From Calditrichota bacterium (GTDB lineage: Bacteria; CLD3): 64,000 bases of DNA. Shown in pieces: positions 9,624 through 18,483 of the stretch. A program made the position numbers and the translations under genes. Positions within the stretch are counted from its first letter, which is position 1. Every line of letters starts with the position of its first letter. Below the pieces are notes generated by a model. It had not been told where the DNA came from. It did no database searches and saw only the letters and a program-made list of their open reading frames with translations. The stretch covers positions 1-64,000 of the forward strand of contig QQUF01000032.1 in NCBI GenBank assembly GCA_008501735.1, in the 5' to 3' direction.

Positions 9624-11255
9624 GTGTACGATTCGGTACAAACGAAAATGGTAAAAATGCTCGAATGCACCAAAAGACCTGACAGGTTTTCGAAAACCTG
9701 TCAGGTCTTAAACAAGGTCTTAACTCTAATACTTTTCTCAACATTTCTAAATTGTTCGCAACAAAAAATGTACAAACCGAAAACTTACTTTCCCTCTCCC
9801 CAGACTTGGCAAGACAAAACATTTTACTTCGCAGTTACTGACAGATTCATTGACGGAGATTCTACAAACAACAATTTGAGTGGAAATTTCGACCCAAAGA
9901 ATCCGTACAAAGTTCACGGTGGAGATTTCAAAGGAGTTACAAAAGCAATTCCTTACCTAAAAAGTCTTGGTGTTGATGTTCTTTGGCTGACACCAATTCA
10001 AAAACAGGCTTATGGAGAATATCACGGTTACGCAATCTCAGATTTTTATTCAGTAAATCCAACTCTCGGAACTTTCGGAGAATTTAGAGAACTTGTCAAA
10101 ACTGCACACGAATACGGAATTTATGTTTGCCTTGACGTTATTGTGAACCACTCTGGCGATTTGCTCAACGCAAAAAGTGGGAAGTGGAAATGGAACCCCG
10201 AAGGTTACGAACTCGCTTACAAAGACAAAAAGAAGAAGCATTTTCCAAAGATTTTCCAAAATCCTGAACTTTTTCACAACTACGGAAACGTCGCGGATTG
10301 GAACGACCCGAAGCAAGTTCTTTACGGAGAATTTCCGGGCGGACTTGACGACTTTAAAACCGAAAATCCAATTGTGCGTGAAGAAATGCTGAAAATTTGG
10401 TCTTGGTGGATTGAACACACTGACGTTGATGCTTTTAGAATTGACACTGCAAAGCACGTTGAAATTTCATTTTGGAATGATTTTATCAAAGGAATTAAAA
10501 CCAAAGCCAAAGAACTTGGCAAAGACAACTTTTGGATTTTTGCAGAAAGCTACGAATTTGAGGACCATAAAAGTCAACGTTTCTTAAATCCTGACTCAAT
10601 CGGCGAAAATACTTTTGACTCGGTTTTGAACTACACACTTTGGGGAACACAAAAAGAAGTTTTTGGAAAAAATGGAAGCGTTCGCAAACTTGCTGAAATT
10701 TGGGAGGAAAATAAAAAATCCTTCGGTGAAACAACTTGCAACAAATTAATGACTTTTGTCGAAAACCACGACCAACCACGACTTTTGAGTTACCAAGAAA
10801 ATGCGAATCCGAATTTGTTGAAACTTGCTTTAGTTTACAATTTCACTGCTCCCGGAATTCCAATTGTTTACTACGGAGCGGAAATTCCTTTTAAAGGTGG
10901 AAATGACCCTGAAAACCGCGAGGATTTTTTCAAAACTGAAAACCCACTTTCGACGGAAAAGGAAAATTTCAAACTGATTTCTTATCTTGCTTCGATTCGT
11001 AAAAAATTCAGAGGAATTTCTGAAGGCTCTTTTGAAATTTATTTTGTTGATGACAAAAGTATTCTTTTCAAACGTTCTTTTGGACCTGAAAAGCCAATTT
11101 GGGTTGCAATCAATTTGAGTAACGAAAAAGTCAAACTTGATTTGCCGAAAAGGGGAATTTACTACCAAAATACTTACAACCAAATTGCAATGCTTTTGAG
11201 TTCGAGTGTTTTTGTTGAGCCATACGGTTTTGAAATTTTAACTCAGGAAAGATAA
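9624..11255 (+). CDS. lipoprotein alpha-amylase, GH13 family
   Basis: 543 residues as drawn. All four GH13 regions are present: DVIVNHS (about 170), FRIDTAKH with the nucleophile Asp (about 273), FAESYEF with the acid/base Glu (about 307), and VENHDQPR (about 380). A lipoprotein signal LTLILFSTFLNC (lipobox FLNC, Cys at about 45) suggests surface anchoring. The N-terminus is odd: residues about 18-29 are encoded by a 36-bp perfect palindrome, leaving an unusually long region before the signal. An internal ATG at 9768 would give a cytoplasmic form. asnB follows after 2 bp. Confidence 0.88.
   Translation: MYDSVQTKMVKMLECTKRPDRFSKTCQVLNKVLTLILFSTFLNCSQQKMYKPKTYFPSPQTWQDKTFYFAVTDRFIDGDSTNNNLSGNFDPKNPYKVHGGDFKGVTKAIPYLKSLGVDVLWLTPIQKQAYGEYHGYAISDFYSVNPTLGTFGEFRELVKTAHEYGIYVCLDVIVNHSGDLLNAKSGKWKWNPEGYELAYKDKKKKHFPKIFQNPELFHNYGNVADWNDPKQVLYGEFPGGLDDFKTENPIVREEMLKIWSWWIEHTDVDAFRIDTAKHVEISFWNDFIKGIKTKAKELGKDNFWIFAESYEFEDHKSQRFLNPDSIGENTFDSVLNYTLWGTQKEVFGKNGSVRKLAEIWEENKKSFGETTCNKLMTFVENHDQPRLLSYQENANPNLLKLALVYNFTAPGIPIVYYGAEIPFKGGNDPENREDFFKTENPLSTEKENFKLISYLASIRKKFRGISEGSFEIYFVDDKSILFKRSFGPEKPIWVAINLSNEKVKLDLPKRGIYYQNTYNQIAMLLSSSVFVEPYGFEILTQER
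9674..9709. repeat. 36-bp perfect palindrome (gacctgacaggt type) inside the amylase 5' end
   Basis: Two 18-bp arms meet at ttttc|gaaaa with outer sequence agacctgacagg. It is the longest and most perfect of three related palindromes in the window. It lies between the apparent amylase start and its signal peptide. Alternatively it is a transcriptional hairpin upstream of a non-ATG start. Confidence 0.85.
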
Positions 11256-11257
11256 AA

Positions 11258-13159
11258 ATGTGCGGAATTACAGGAGTTTACTTTTTCGATAAAAATAGGC
11301 AAGTTGAGTTCCAAACTCTTGCAAGAATGAACCACAAAATTTTTCACAGAGGTCCGGACGATGCAGGTTTTTTCTTAAAAGATAACGTCGGTTTGGCGAT
11401 GCGAAGACTTTCGATAATCGACCTTGCAGGCGGAACTCAGCCGATTCAAGACGAAGAGGAAAAGTTCACGATTGTTTTTAACGGTGAAATTTACAACTAC
11501 AAAGACCTTCGCAAAGATTTAAAAAAACAAGGACACAGATTTAAAACTCATTCGGACACAGAAAGCATTTTGCGTGGTTTTATGTCTTACGGAGACAAGG
11601 TTTTTTCCAAGTTAAACGGAATGTTTGGACTCGCACTTTACGAAGCAGAAAACCGAACTTTGACAGTTACAAGAGACCGAATCGGAATCAAACCGATTTA
11701 CTACTACGAAGACCACGAAAAATTAATTTTCGGCTCGGAAATCAAATCAATTTTGGAATTTGGCAATCTCAAAAATTCCCTCGACAAAGAAGCACTTTAC
11801 GAATACTTGACTTACCTTTACATTCCTGCTCCGAAGACGATTTTCTCAAACATCAAAAAGCTAAAACCCGGACATTTTTTGAAAATAAATCCTGACGGAG
11901 TTCACGTTGAAAAATTTTGGGATTTAAAATATGAGCCAATCGAAAACCTAACACTACAAGACGCAACGGACAAATTTGGTGAGCTTGTCGAAGATGCCGT
12001 GAAAATCCGAATGATGAGTGAAGTTCCGCTTGGAGCTTTCCTTTCGGGTGGAATTGACTCGGGAACAATTGCTGCTTTGATGCAAAAAAACTCAAGCCAA
12101 AAAATTAACACTTTCTCAATCGGTTTTCCTGTCGAAACAGAATTTAACGAACTTCCCGATTCAATCGAAACAGCAAAAAAACTCGGCACAAATCACCACA
12201 CTTTAGTAGTTGAACCTGACTCAATTTCTCTGCTCGAAAAAATAATTTATCACCTTGATGAACCGATGGCAGATTCTTCTGTGATTCCAACATTTTTACT
12301 TTCAGAATTCACGAAGACAAAAGTTACAGTTTCACTTTCAGGCGATGGAGGAGACGAACTTTTTGCAGGTTACTTGAGGCACAAACTTGTGAAAGGAGCA
12401 ATTCTTTACAACAAAATCCCAAGTTTTATTCGCAAAGAAGTTTTAGGAAATTTGCTTAAAACTCAAAAAGTCAGAGAACAAACTCCGGGAAAATTTGAGT
12501 CATTAAAAAGAGTTTGGCGAGATTTTGACGGCGGAAGTGAATTTACTTTTTTACGTTGGATTACAAACTTCAACCAAGATTTTCTAAAAGAAATTTGTAC
12601 CGAAAAAATCCTAAACGATTTTGCAAAATTCGATTTTCATAAAGTTGCGAAACATTACTTGAGCGATGGTTTTAACGGTCAAGGTGAGTTGAACAGAATT
12701 TTAAATTTTGAAACAAAAGTTTACGAACCAGACGATTTGCTTATGAAAGTTGATAAAATGAGTATGGCGAATTCTTTGGAAGTTCGAGTTCCATTTCTTG
12801 ACCACAGACTTGTAGAGTTTGCGGCAGTTTTACCTGAATCAATGAAACTCAAAGGTTTCGATTCTAAGTTTTTACTGAAAAATTTTAGTAAAAGCCTTTT
12901 GCCTGAACAAGTTGTGCGGAAGAAAAAACAAGGCTTTGTCCCACCACTTCGCGAGTGGTTCAGAAGTGATTTGAAAGATTTTGCAAAAGAAAACCTTCTT
13001 TCCTCGAATGCTTTCACGAGAGAATTTTTCACAAAAGACAAAGTCTCAAAAATTTTAGACGAGCATATAAAAGGCGAAAGAAATTACGAATACCAAATTT
13101 GGGTAATTCTAACTCTCGAACTTTGGGCAAAACAATTTGGGAGAATGATAAATGACTAA
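11258..13159 (+). CDS. asnB: asparagine synthase (glutamine-hydrolysing)
   Basis: 633 residues. N-terminal class II glutaminase with nucleophile Cys2 (MCGITGVY), RGPDD and NGEIYNY. The C-terminal ATP-dependent synthetase has the PP-loop SGGIDS at about 264 and SGDGGDELFAGY. Converts aspartate and glutamine to asparagine and glutamate. Full family length. It begins 2 bp after the amylase stop with a ribosome site (aggaaagataaaaATG) inside the amylase end, so the two are probably one transcript; no metabolic link is obvious. Confidence 0.95.
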   Translation: MCGITGVYFFDKNRQVEFQTLARMNHKIFHRGPDDAGFFLKDNVGLAMRRLSIIDLAGGTQPIQDEEEKFTIVFNGEIYNYKDLRKDLKKQGHRFKTHSDTESILRGFMSYGDKVFSKLNGMFGLALYEAENRTLTVTRDRIGIKPIYYYEDHEKLIFGSEIKSILEFGNLKNSLDKEALYEYLTYLYIPAPKTIFSNIKKLKPGHFLKINPDGVHVEKFWDLKYEPIENLTLQDATDKFGELVEDAVKIRMMSEVPLGAFLSGGIDSGTIAALMQKNSSQKINTFSIGFPVETEFNELPDSIETAKKLGTNHHTLVVEPDSISLLEKIIYHLDEPMADSSVIPTFLLSEFTKTKVTVSLSGDGGDELFAGYLRHKLVKGAILYNKIPSFIRKEVLGNLLKTQKVREQTPGKFESLKRVWRDFDGGSEFTFLRWITNFNQDFLKEICTEKILNDFAKFDFHKVAKHYLSDGFNGQGELNRILNFETKVYEPDDLLMKVDKMSMANSLEVRVPFLDHRLVEFAAVLPESMKLKGFDSKFLLKNFSKSLLPEQVVRKKKQGFVPPLREWFRSDLKDFAKENLLSSNAFTREFFTKDKVSKILDEHIKGERNYEYQIWVILTLELWAKQFGRMIND

Positions 13160-13230
13160 TGAATAATGAATAATATTTTGAGAGGTTTCGCTTTCAGTGA
13201 GCTTCTTAATTTTTTAAAAGGCAAAGTAAA

Positions 13231-16200
13231 ATGGTAAATGAAAAAAAGTATAATTGGAAAAGATATTTCATTAAAAGAGGTGAACAATTACCTCTAACTC
13301 AAGAAGGTTTTCTACAAGATATTTCATTTCTTGATATTTACAATATCGGTAAAAATTTGAAATCAACTGAAGAGATTCAAGAGTTTCATTCACTTATAAT
13401 TTTAGGCGAACCCGGAATTGGAAAATCTACAATCTTAAAAGAAATGTATTCTAAACTTGGTGAAAAGAATAAGTTACTAGTTGATTTAAATGGAATTAGT
13501 GAGAAGAGCGAGTTAAAAGAAGAACTTTTTGAAAGCTCTTCTTTTAAGGATTTTCTTGTAAGTGATTACAAATTACATATTTTTTTAGATAGTTTTGACG
13601 AGTGTCTTTTAGAGATAAAGACTTTAGTTAATTTTGTAAAAAAGCAACTTGATAAATTAGATTCGGCATTAAGTAATAAAATTTTTTTCAGAATTGCTTG
13701 TCGTACCTTTGATTGGGAAAAACAGTGTCAGTCATTAGAAGAGAAAATAGAAAATTTTTTTGGAAGTGTTGATGTTTTTGAATTAGCTCCTCTGAGAGTG
13801 AAAGATGTTAACGAAGCAGCGAGTTCCAAAGGATTGAATTCAGCTAAATTTATTGAAGAAGTGTATCAAAAAGAAGTTGGAGCATTTGCTTCCAAGCCCG
13901 TAACATTTGAATTTTTAATTGAGAGTTTTAGTGAGGACCAAAAATTACCAAAATCTAAGGTAGAAATTTATGAAGTTGGTTGTGAAAGGCTCTGTGAGGT
14001 ACTGAATGAAAGTAGAATTGAAACTAATAGAGGAATGAGTTTTCCAATCAGCGAAAGAGTTGAAAATGCGAAATTCTTAGCATTCATTTTTATCTTTTCA
14101 AACAAAGATTCCGTTTATTTGGGTAATTTGATGAAAGAAAATAAGTTTCTAAAGCTTTCCGATTTGGAAGGCAGGAAAGTTTATGGAGTAGAAACAAAAT
14201 CTGATTTACTCAGAGAAACTTTAGATACAGGTTTGTTTACTGGACGAGGAAACCAAAGAATTGGTTTTGCTCATAAGAGTTATGCCGAATTTCTTGCTTC
14301 AAAGTTTTTAATAGAAAAAAAACTTCCTATAGAACAAATCTTAAATCTATTAATTAATAACTCTCAAGTCGTTCCCCAACTTGAAGAAGTGGCTTCTTGG
14401 TTAGCTTCAATGAGTAAAGAGTTTGCTAGAAAACTTTTAGAAATTGAACCTGAATTACTTCTTAGAGGAGATTCAATTCAACTTGAAGATTCTTTAAAAG
14501 AAAAATTAGTTTTAGAACTTATGAAAAAATTGGATAAAGGGTTGTTACCTTTTTTCTTTCGAGATTACATTCAATTCTTTGATAAACTAAATCATAGAAA
14601 TTTATCAAAACAAATAGCTAAACTTTTACCTAAGCCAGTTAAATTCACAAAAGCTAAGAAGTTTTTGATTAACCTGATTGAATATTGTGAACTTTCGGAA
14701 TTTAAACAAGAGTTGTTAGAAATTGCACTTACAAAAGATGATAAAAGTAGAGTAGAAGCCGTTCACGCTCTAACTTTTGTCGGAGATAAAAAAACAAATT
14801 TAAATCTTAAGTCTATTCTTAATGAAAATAATGAAGATGATTACGAAAGATTAAGAGGTTGTACCTTTGAGGCAATTTGGAAATTTAAGTCCATTCCAAT
14901 TAACGAAATTTTAGAGATTATCACCCCTCGAAAACGTGATAATTATTTTGGCTCATACGCACATTTTTTGAGTTACAGCTTGATTGAGTATTCTGACTTA
15001 AAAGATTTAAAAATCGCCTTAAATTGGGCTTTGTGTTTATTAGTAAAACGAAATACGATGGCTAATTCAAATTCTCAATACTGCCAAATTAATTTTATTC
15101 AAGATAACGAGTGGTTGAAAAAGATATTCAATGAATCTGATGTAGATTATTTTCACAAATTTTCATCTTTAATAGATAAAATCATACTTAAATCTTGGAA
15201 AGAAATTGAAAATGATAGTGAAATATTTGAGAAATTTTCTTTGTTAATTTTCTATAAACTCAAATATGAATATGGGAAAATGCTTAATATTGATTTGCAC
15301 CATAAATTTGAAAATGAATGGAAAAATAATGATAGTAAAAGAAGGTCTGTGCTTAAAAGGGTAATTGAATTGTTCAAAGAAAAAAAAGGTGATATTTATG
15401 ATATTTCTCATCTTAGATTTTTGTGTGAAGAAAATGATATAGAGTATTTTATTAATTGGATTGGGAACGAAAGGTCAGAATGTATTCAAAAATATTTAGC
15501 TGAACTTATTAGGAACTTTCATACACAAATTTATGATTTTAGTTCCTTGTTATTAGACTTGTGTTGGAAAAAAGAAATTCTCAAAAAAACTCTTAGTAGA
15601 AATATTGAGGCTTGGGAAATAGAGTCTGAATCGGCAAAAAGCGTGAAGGAAGGATTTATTAGAAATAAAAAGAATGAATTGATTTTAAGCAATAAATTAA
15701 GTGAAATAGAAATTGGGTTAACAAGATGTGAAAAAGATAATAGTTTTTGGTGGAAATTCTCTCAGGATTTAATAGGAAGAGGATTTGATTTAGACTTGAC
15801 TAGATTGACTATCAGTAACGGAAATGTCTTTGGAAGAAATCAAATAAATGTATGGGAATCTATTCAAAAGAATGAAAAAAAGAGATTTCTTGAGATAGCT
15901 AAAAAATATTTACTAGAACAAAGTGCAAATAATGATAATTGGTTTGGAAAAGATGTTATTCACTTACCAGCACTTGCAGGATTGCGTTCTTTAATTCTTC
16001 TATTAAATGAAAGTAAGAATACACTTAATAAGTTTGATAAATTAATTTGGGAAAAATGGATACTCTTTATCCTGTTTTTTGTAAAATATTCAAGTTATGA
16101 AGAAACAAAATTGATTAATGAGTTGATTGAAATAGCTTATTCTAAAAGCCCTAATGTGGTTATTAATGCCTTTGAATCATTATTAAACAAAAGCAAAGAT

Positions 16201-17523
16201 TCTTCTAAGTTAATTAGAGCTTTTAGTAAACTTAGGAACCAAGAAGTTTTAAATATCCTAATTGATAAACTTAATGAGGAAAATGAGCTTTCAGAAACTA
16301 AAGAAGTAATTTTAGAAGAGTTACTTAAACAAAATGATCTACAAGCTCAAGAATTTGTAAAAAAACAAATTTCTAAAACCATTTCAAATGAAGAAATACA
16401 CAGAGAAAAACAACTAAGAATTATGAATTTAGCATATATTTTTCTAGATAAAGAAATTTGGGTAAGAGTTTGGGAAGTTTTAAATAATGAAGTTGAATTT
16501 GGGAAAAAATTAATTCATAAAATTGCTTCCGATTATCGGCATCAAAGCTCTAACTTATTTGAAATACTCACAACTGAGCAACTCGGAAAATTATACTCTT
16601 TTTTGTTAACAAACTTTCCAAAGGAAAAAGACCTTATAATAGATGGAAGTCCTGTAGGTTCTAGGTTTGAAGTAGAGCGATTCAGAGATTCAATTCTCGA
16701 CTACATTTGCAAAATAGGAACTAAAAAATCATATAACGAAGTACTTAGGATCAAAGAAGAGTTTCCGCAGTATGAATGGTTGAAGTACCAAGTTGAAGAA
16801 GCAAGGAAAGAGTTTTTAAAAAATAGCTGGCTCCCAAAAAATCCTGATGATTTAATCAGGTTCATTTCAGATAAAAATCTTCGTTTCGTTGAAAATAGTG
16901 AGCAGTTGCTAAGTGTTGTTATTTCTTCTTTGAAAAAATTCGAGGAAAAATTGCAAGGGGATAATTCTTTGATTAACAATTTGTGGAATGAATTCAAATT
17001 TCCAAATCCAGCAAAAAGAGTAGAAAAGAAAAAAGTTAAACAAGTTGTCAGGTTTAGTCCTAAAGATGAAAATCACTTATCTGATAATTTAGTAAGTCAT
17101 TTAGTAGATAATTTAGAGTTGAATGGAATAGTCGTGAATCGTGAGGTAGAGATAAGAAAAGGTGAAAAAGTGGATATTTTTGTAGTAGCAAAACCAAATG
17201 ATGAGAAAAATTTTGATAGTCTCTCGCTCATTATTGAAGTAAAAGGTTGTTGGCACGATGAAGTCAAAACAGCAATGAGAACCCAACTTTTGAATAGGTA
17301 TTTAAAAGATAATAAAATTGATTGTGGAATATACTTAGTTGGCTGTTTCTCTTGTGAGAAATGGGATAGTGAAGATTTAAAATCGGGAAAACCAGTTTCA
17401 AAATGGAGTTTAGAAAAGTCAAAAGTTTTTTTTGAAAAACAAGCTAATGATTTAAGCACAGAAGAAAAGCCAATTAAAGCATTTGTTTTAAATACAGCGT
17501 TAAGGGTAAAGAATAAAAAATGA
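13231..17523 (+). CDS. NACHT/STAND-type NTPase with HEAT-like middle and C-terminal PD-(D/E)xK-like nuclease
   Basis: 1430 residues, not a named gene. Walker A GEPGIGKST at 59-67, Walker B LHIFLDSFDE at 115-124 (NACHT-like double acidic end) and an arginine-rich sensor stretch RIACRTFDWEK near 160. A long helical region (about 430-1230) looks like HEAT/ARM repeats and would be the sensor. The C-terminus has KVDIFV (Asp1315) and IIEVKGCW (Glu1336, Lys1338), the D-x20-E-x-K spacing of restriction-type nucleases. This NTPase-sensor-nuclease order suggests an antiphage protein, with the effector at the C-terminus. Codon use looks more AT-rich (many ATA, TTA, AAT) than asnB, hinting at transfer. 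Overlaps the next gene by 4 bp. Function inferred. Confidence 0.8.
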   Translation: MVNEKKYNWKRYFIKRGEQLPLTQEGFLQDISFLDIYNIGKNLKSTEEIQEFHSLIILGEPGIGKSTILKEMYSKLGEKNKLLVDLNGISEKSELKEELFESSSFKDFLVSDYKLHIFLDSFDECLLEIKTLVNFVKKQLDKLDSALSNKIFFRIACRTFDWEKQCQSLEEKIENFFGSVDVFELAPLRVKDVNEAASSKGLNSAKFIEEVYQKEVGAFASKPVTFEFLIESFSEDQKLPKSKVEIYEVGCERLCEVLNESRIETNRGMSFPISERVENAKFLAFIFIFSNKDSVYLGNLMKENKFLKLSDLEGRKVYGVETKSDLLRETLDTGLFTGRGNQRIGFAHKSYAEFLASKFLIEKKLPIEQILNLLINNSQVVPQLEEVASWLASMSKEFARKLLEIEPELLLRGDSIQLEDSLKEKLVLELMKKLDKGLLPFFFRDYIQFFDKLNHRNLSKQIAKLLPKPVKFTKAKKFLINLIEYCELSEFKQELLEIALTKDDKSRVEAVHALTFVGDKKTNLNLKSILNENNEDDYERLRGCTFEAIWKFKSIPINEILEIITPRKRDNYFGSYAHFLSYSLIEYSDLKDLKIALNWALCLLVKRNTMANSNSQYCQINFIQDNEWLKKIFNESDVDYFHKFSSLIDKIILKSWKEIENDSEIFEKFSLLIFYKLKYEYGKMLNIDLHHKFENEWKNNDSKRRSVLKRVIELFKEKKGDIYDISHLRFLCEENDIEYFINWIGNERSECIQKYLAELIRNFHTQIYDFSSLLLDLCWKKEILKKTLSRNIEAWEIESESAKSVKEGFIRNKKNELILSNKLSEIEIGLTRCEKDNSFWWKFSQDLIGRGFDLDLTRLTISNGNVFGRNQINVWESIQKNEKKRFLEIAKKYLLEQSANNDNWFGKDVIHLPALAGLRSLILLLNESKNTLNKFDKLIWEKWILFILFFVKYSSYEETKLINELIEIAYSKSPNVVINAFESLLNKSKDSSKLIRAFSKLRNQEVLNILIDKLNEENELSETKEVILEELLKQNDLQAQEFVKKQISKTISNEEIHREKQLRIMNLAYIFLDKEIWVRVWEVLNNEVEFGKKLIHKIASDYRHQSSNLFEILTTEQLGKLYSFLLTNFPKEKDLIIDGSPVGSRFEVERFRDSILDYICKIGTKKSYNEVLRIKEEFPQYEWLKYQVEEARKEFLKNSWLPKNPDDLIRFISDKNLRFVENSEQLLSVVISSLKKFEEKLQGDNSLINNLWNEFKFPNPAKRVEKKKVKQVVRFSPKDENHLSDNLVSHLVDNLELNGIVVNREVEIRKGEKVDIFVVAKPNDEKNFDSLSLIIEVKGCWHDEVKTAMRTQLLNRYLKDNKIDCGIYLVGCFSCEKWDSEDLKSGKPVSKWSLEKSKVFFEKQANDLSTEEKPIKAFVLNTALRVKNKK

Positions 17524-17789
17524 GTAAACTTAAAAATTTTATGGACGAGAATGGGAAGCTGAAACAGTGGTCTTCTAAGTCTAAGAACCAAAAGCCAATG
17601 CTTGAATTTTTAGCTGAAAAATTTGAATTTGGAATTGATTACACCGAAAAAGAAGTGAACGAAATCTTGAACAATTTTCACACTTTCAAAGATTCAGCCT
17701 TGTTGAGGCGAGAACTTTTTGAACAGAAATTTTTAGATCGCACTGAAAATGGAAGTCGTTACTGGAAAATCAAGAAAAATGCTGATTGA
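17520..17789 (+). CDS. DUF2087 domain protein
   Basis: 89 residues. The C-terminal 50 residues match the DUF2087 pattern: YTEKEVNEIL, a short spacer, then ALLRREL, FLDR and GSRYWKI, a small winged-helix-like fold often attached to transcription factors. Here it stands almost alone, with a 30-residue basic N-terminus. The start overlaps the NTPase-nuclease stop (ATGA), so the two are translationally coupled. It could be a regulator or a nucleic-acid-binding partner of the NTPase; that is inference. Confidence 0.8.
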   Translation: MSKLKNFMDENGKLKQWSSKSKNQKPMLEFLAEKFEFGIDYTEKEVNEILNNFHTFKDSALLRRELFEQKFLDRTENGSRYWKIKKNAD

Positions 17790-18291
17790 CAAATTTTTAC
17801 CGAATTTCACCTTCAATGAAATTCACAAAACTAAAGTTAATTCTACTCCTGAAAAGATTTACCCAATTCTTCCAAGTTTAGATTTTTCTGATTCTTGGAT
17901 TTCTAAAATTTTGTTTAGGCTTCGAGGCTTGCCTGTAGAAGAATTCAATTTTAAATCAATGTTTGAAGGAATGAAATTTTCGATTTTGGAAGAAAATCAA
18001 CCAAATGAAATTCTAATCGGTTTACTCGTCAATTCTAAACCTGAAACTGTTAAAATCCCAAATTCTGATTTCTTTGTGAAGTTTAATGAAAACAATTCTC
18101 TTAAGATTGCTTGGAATTTTACCTTAGAAAAATTATCAGACTCACAAACTTTAGTGCAAACGGAAACAAGAATTCTTTGTTCAGGCAAAAAGATGAAAAA
18201 CAGATTTTCGATTTACTGGTTTTTTGTGAGACCTTTTAGCGGGTTAATTAGAATGGAAATGTTGAAGATTGTTAAGAAAAAGTGTGAGTAA
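17779..18291 (+). CDS. SRPBCC-like (polyketide cyclase/DUF2867-type) protein
   Basis: 170 residues from ATG 17779 (MLIDKFLPNF); the frame is open upstream to 17749 but that part reads through the DUF2087 gene. Sequence order, HKTKVNSTPEKIYPILPSLDFSD then ISKILFRLRGLP then IAWNFTLEKLSDSQTLVQTETRILC, fits the helix-grip SRPBCC fold that binds hydrophobic ligands. It overlaps the DUF2087 gene by 11 bp, so it belongs to the same operon, but its codon use looks more like the host genes. Ligand and role unknown. Confidence 0.7.
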   Translation: MLIDKFLPNFTFNEIHKTKVNSTPEKIYPILPSLDFSDSWISKILFRLRGLPVEEFNFKSMFEGMKFSILEENQPNEILIGLLVNSKPETVKIPNSDFFVKFNENNSLKIAWNFTLEKLSDSQTLVQTETRILCSGKKMKNRFSIYWFFVRPFSGLIRMEMLKIVKKKCE

Positions 18292-18307
18292 AAAATGTAG
18301 AGACAAA

Positions 18308-18425
18308 CCTGTTCTTTGCGTTTTGCCCACAGGAAGCGTTCAACCCGCTTGAGAAGGATATTTTTTACAAGTAAAAAAGTTCAAATTTAGCGGGTCGAAT
18401 GCGAATGCAGGCGAAACGCAACAGG
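18308..18425. repeat. long imperfect inverted repeat, MITE-like
   Basis: The left arm (18308-18349) starts cctgtt, continues gcgttttgcc and ends caacccgct. The right arm (18389-18425) starts agcgggtcgaa, continues ggcgaaacgc and ends aacagg; the blocks are complementary in matching order. The arms are about 37-42 nt with a 39-nt AT-rich centre. It has no coding content and may be a miniature mobile element or a structured RNA at the end of the STAND operon. Confidence 0.6.
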
Positions 18426-18434
18426 CCCCAAAAA

Positions 18435-18463
18435 GCACTGACAAGTTTTAAACCTGTCAGGGC
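18435..18463. repeat. degenerate copy of the acctgacaggt palindrome
   Basis: ctgacaagtttt / aaacctgtcag forms a hairpin with one mismatch, flanked by gc...gc. It is a decayed relative of the palindromes at 8504 and 9674. Sitting just after the minus-strand oxidoreductase gene, it may also terminate that transcript. Confidence 0.55.
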
Positions 18464-18483
18464 TAAAAAGGTCTAAACCAAAT

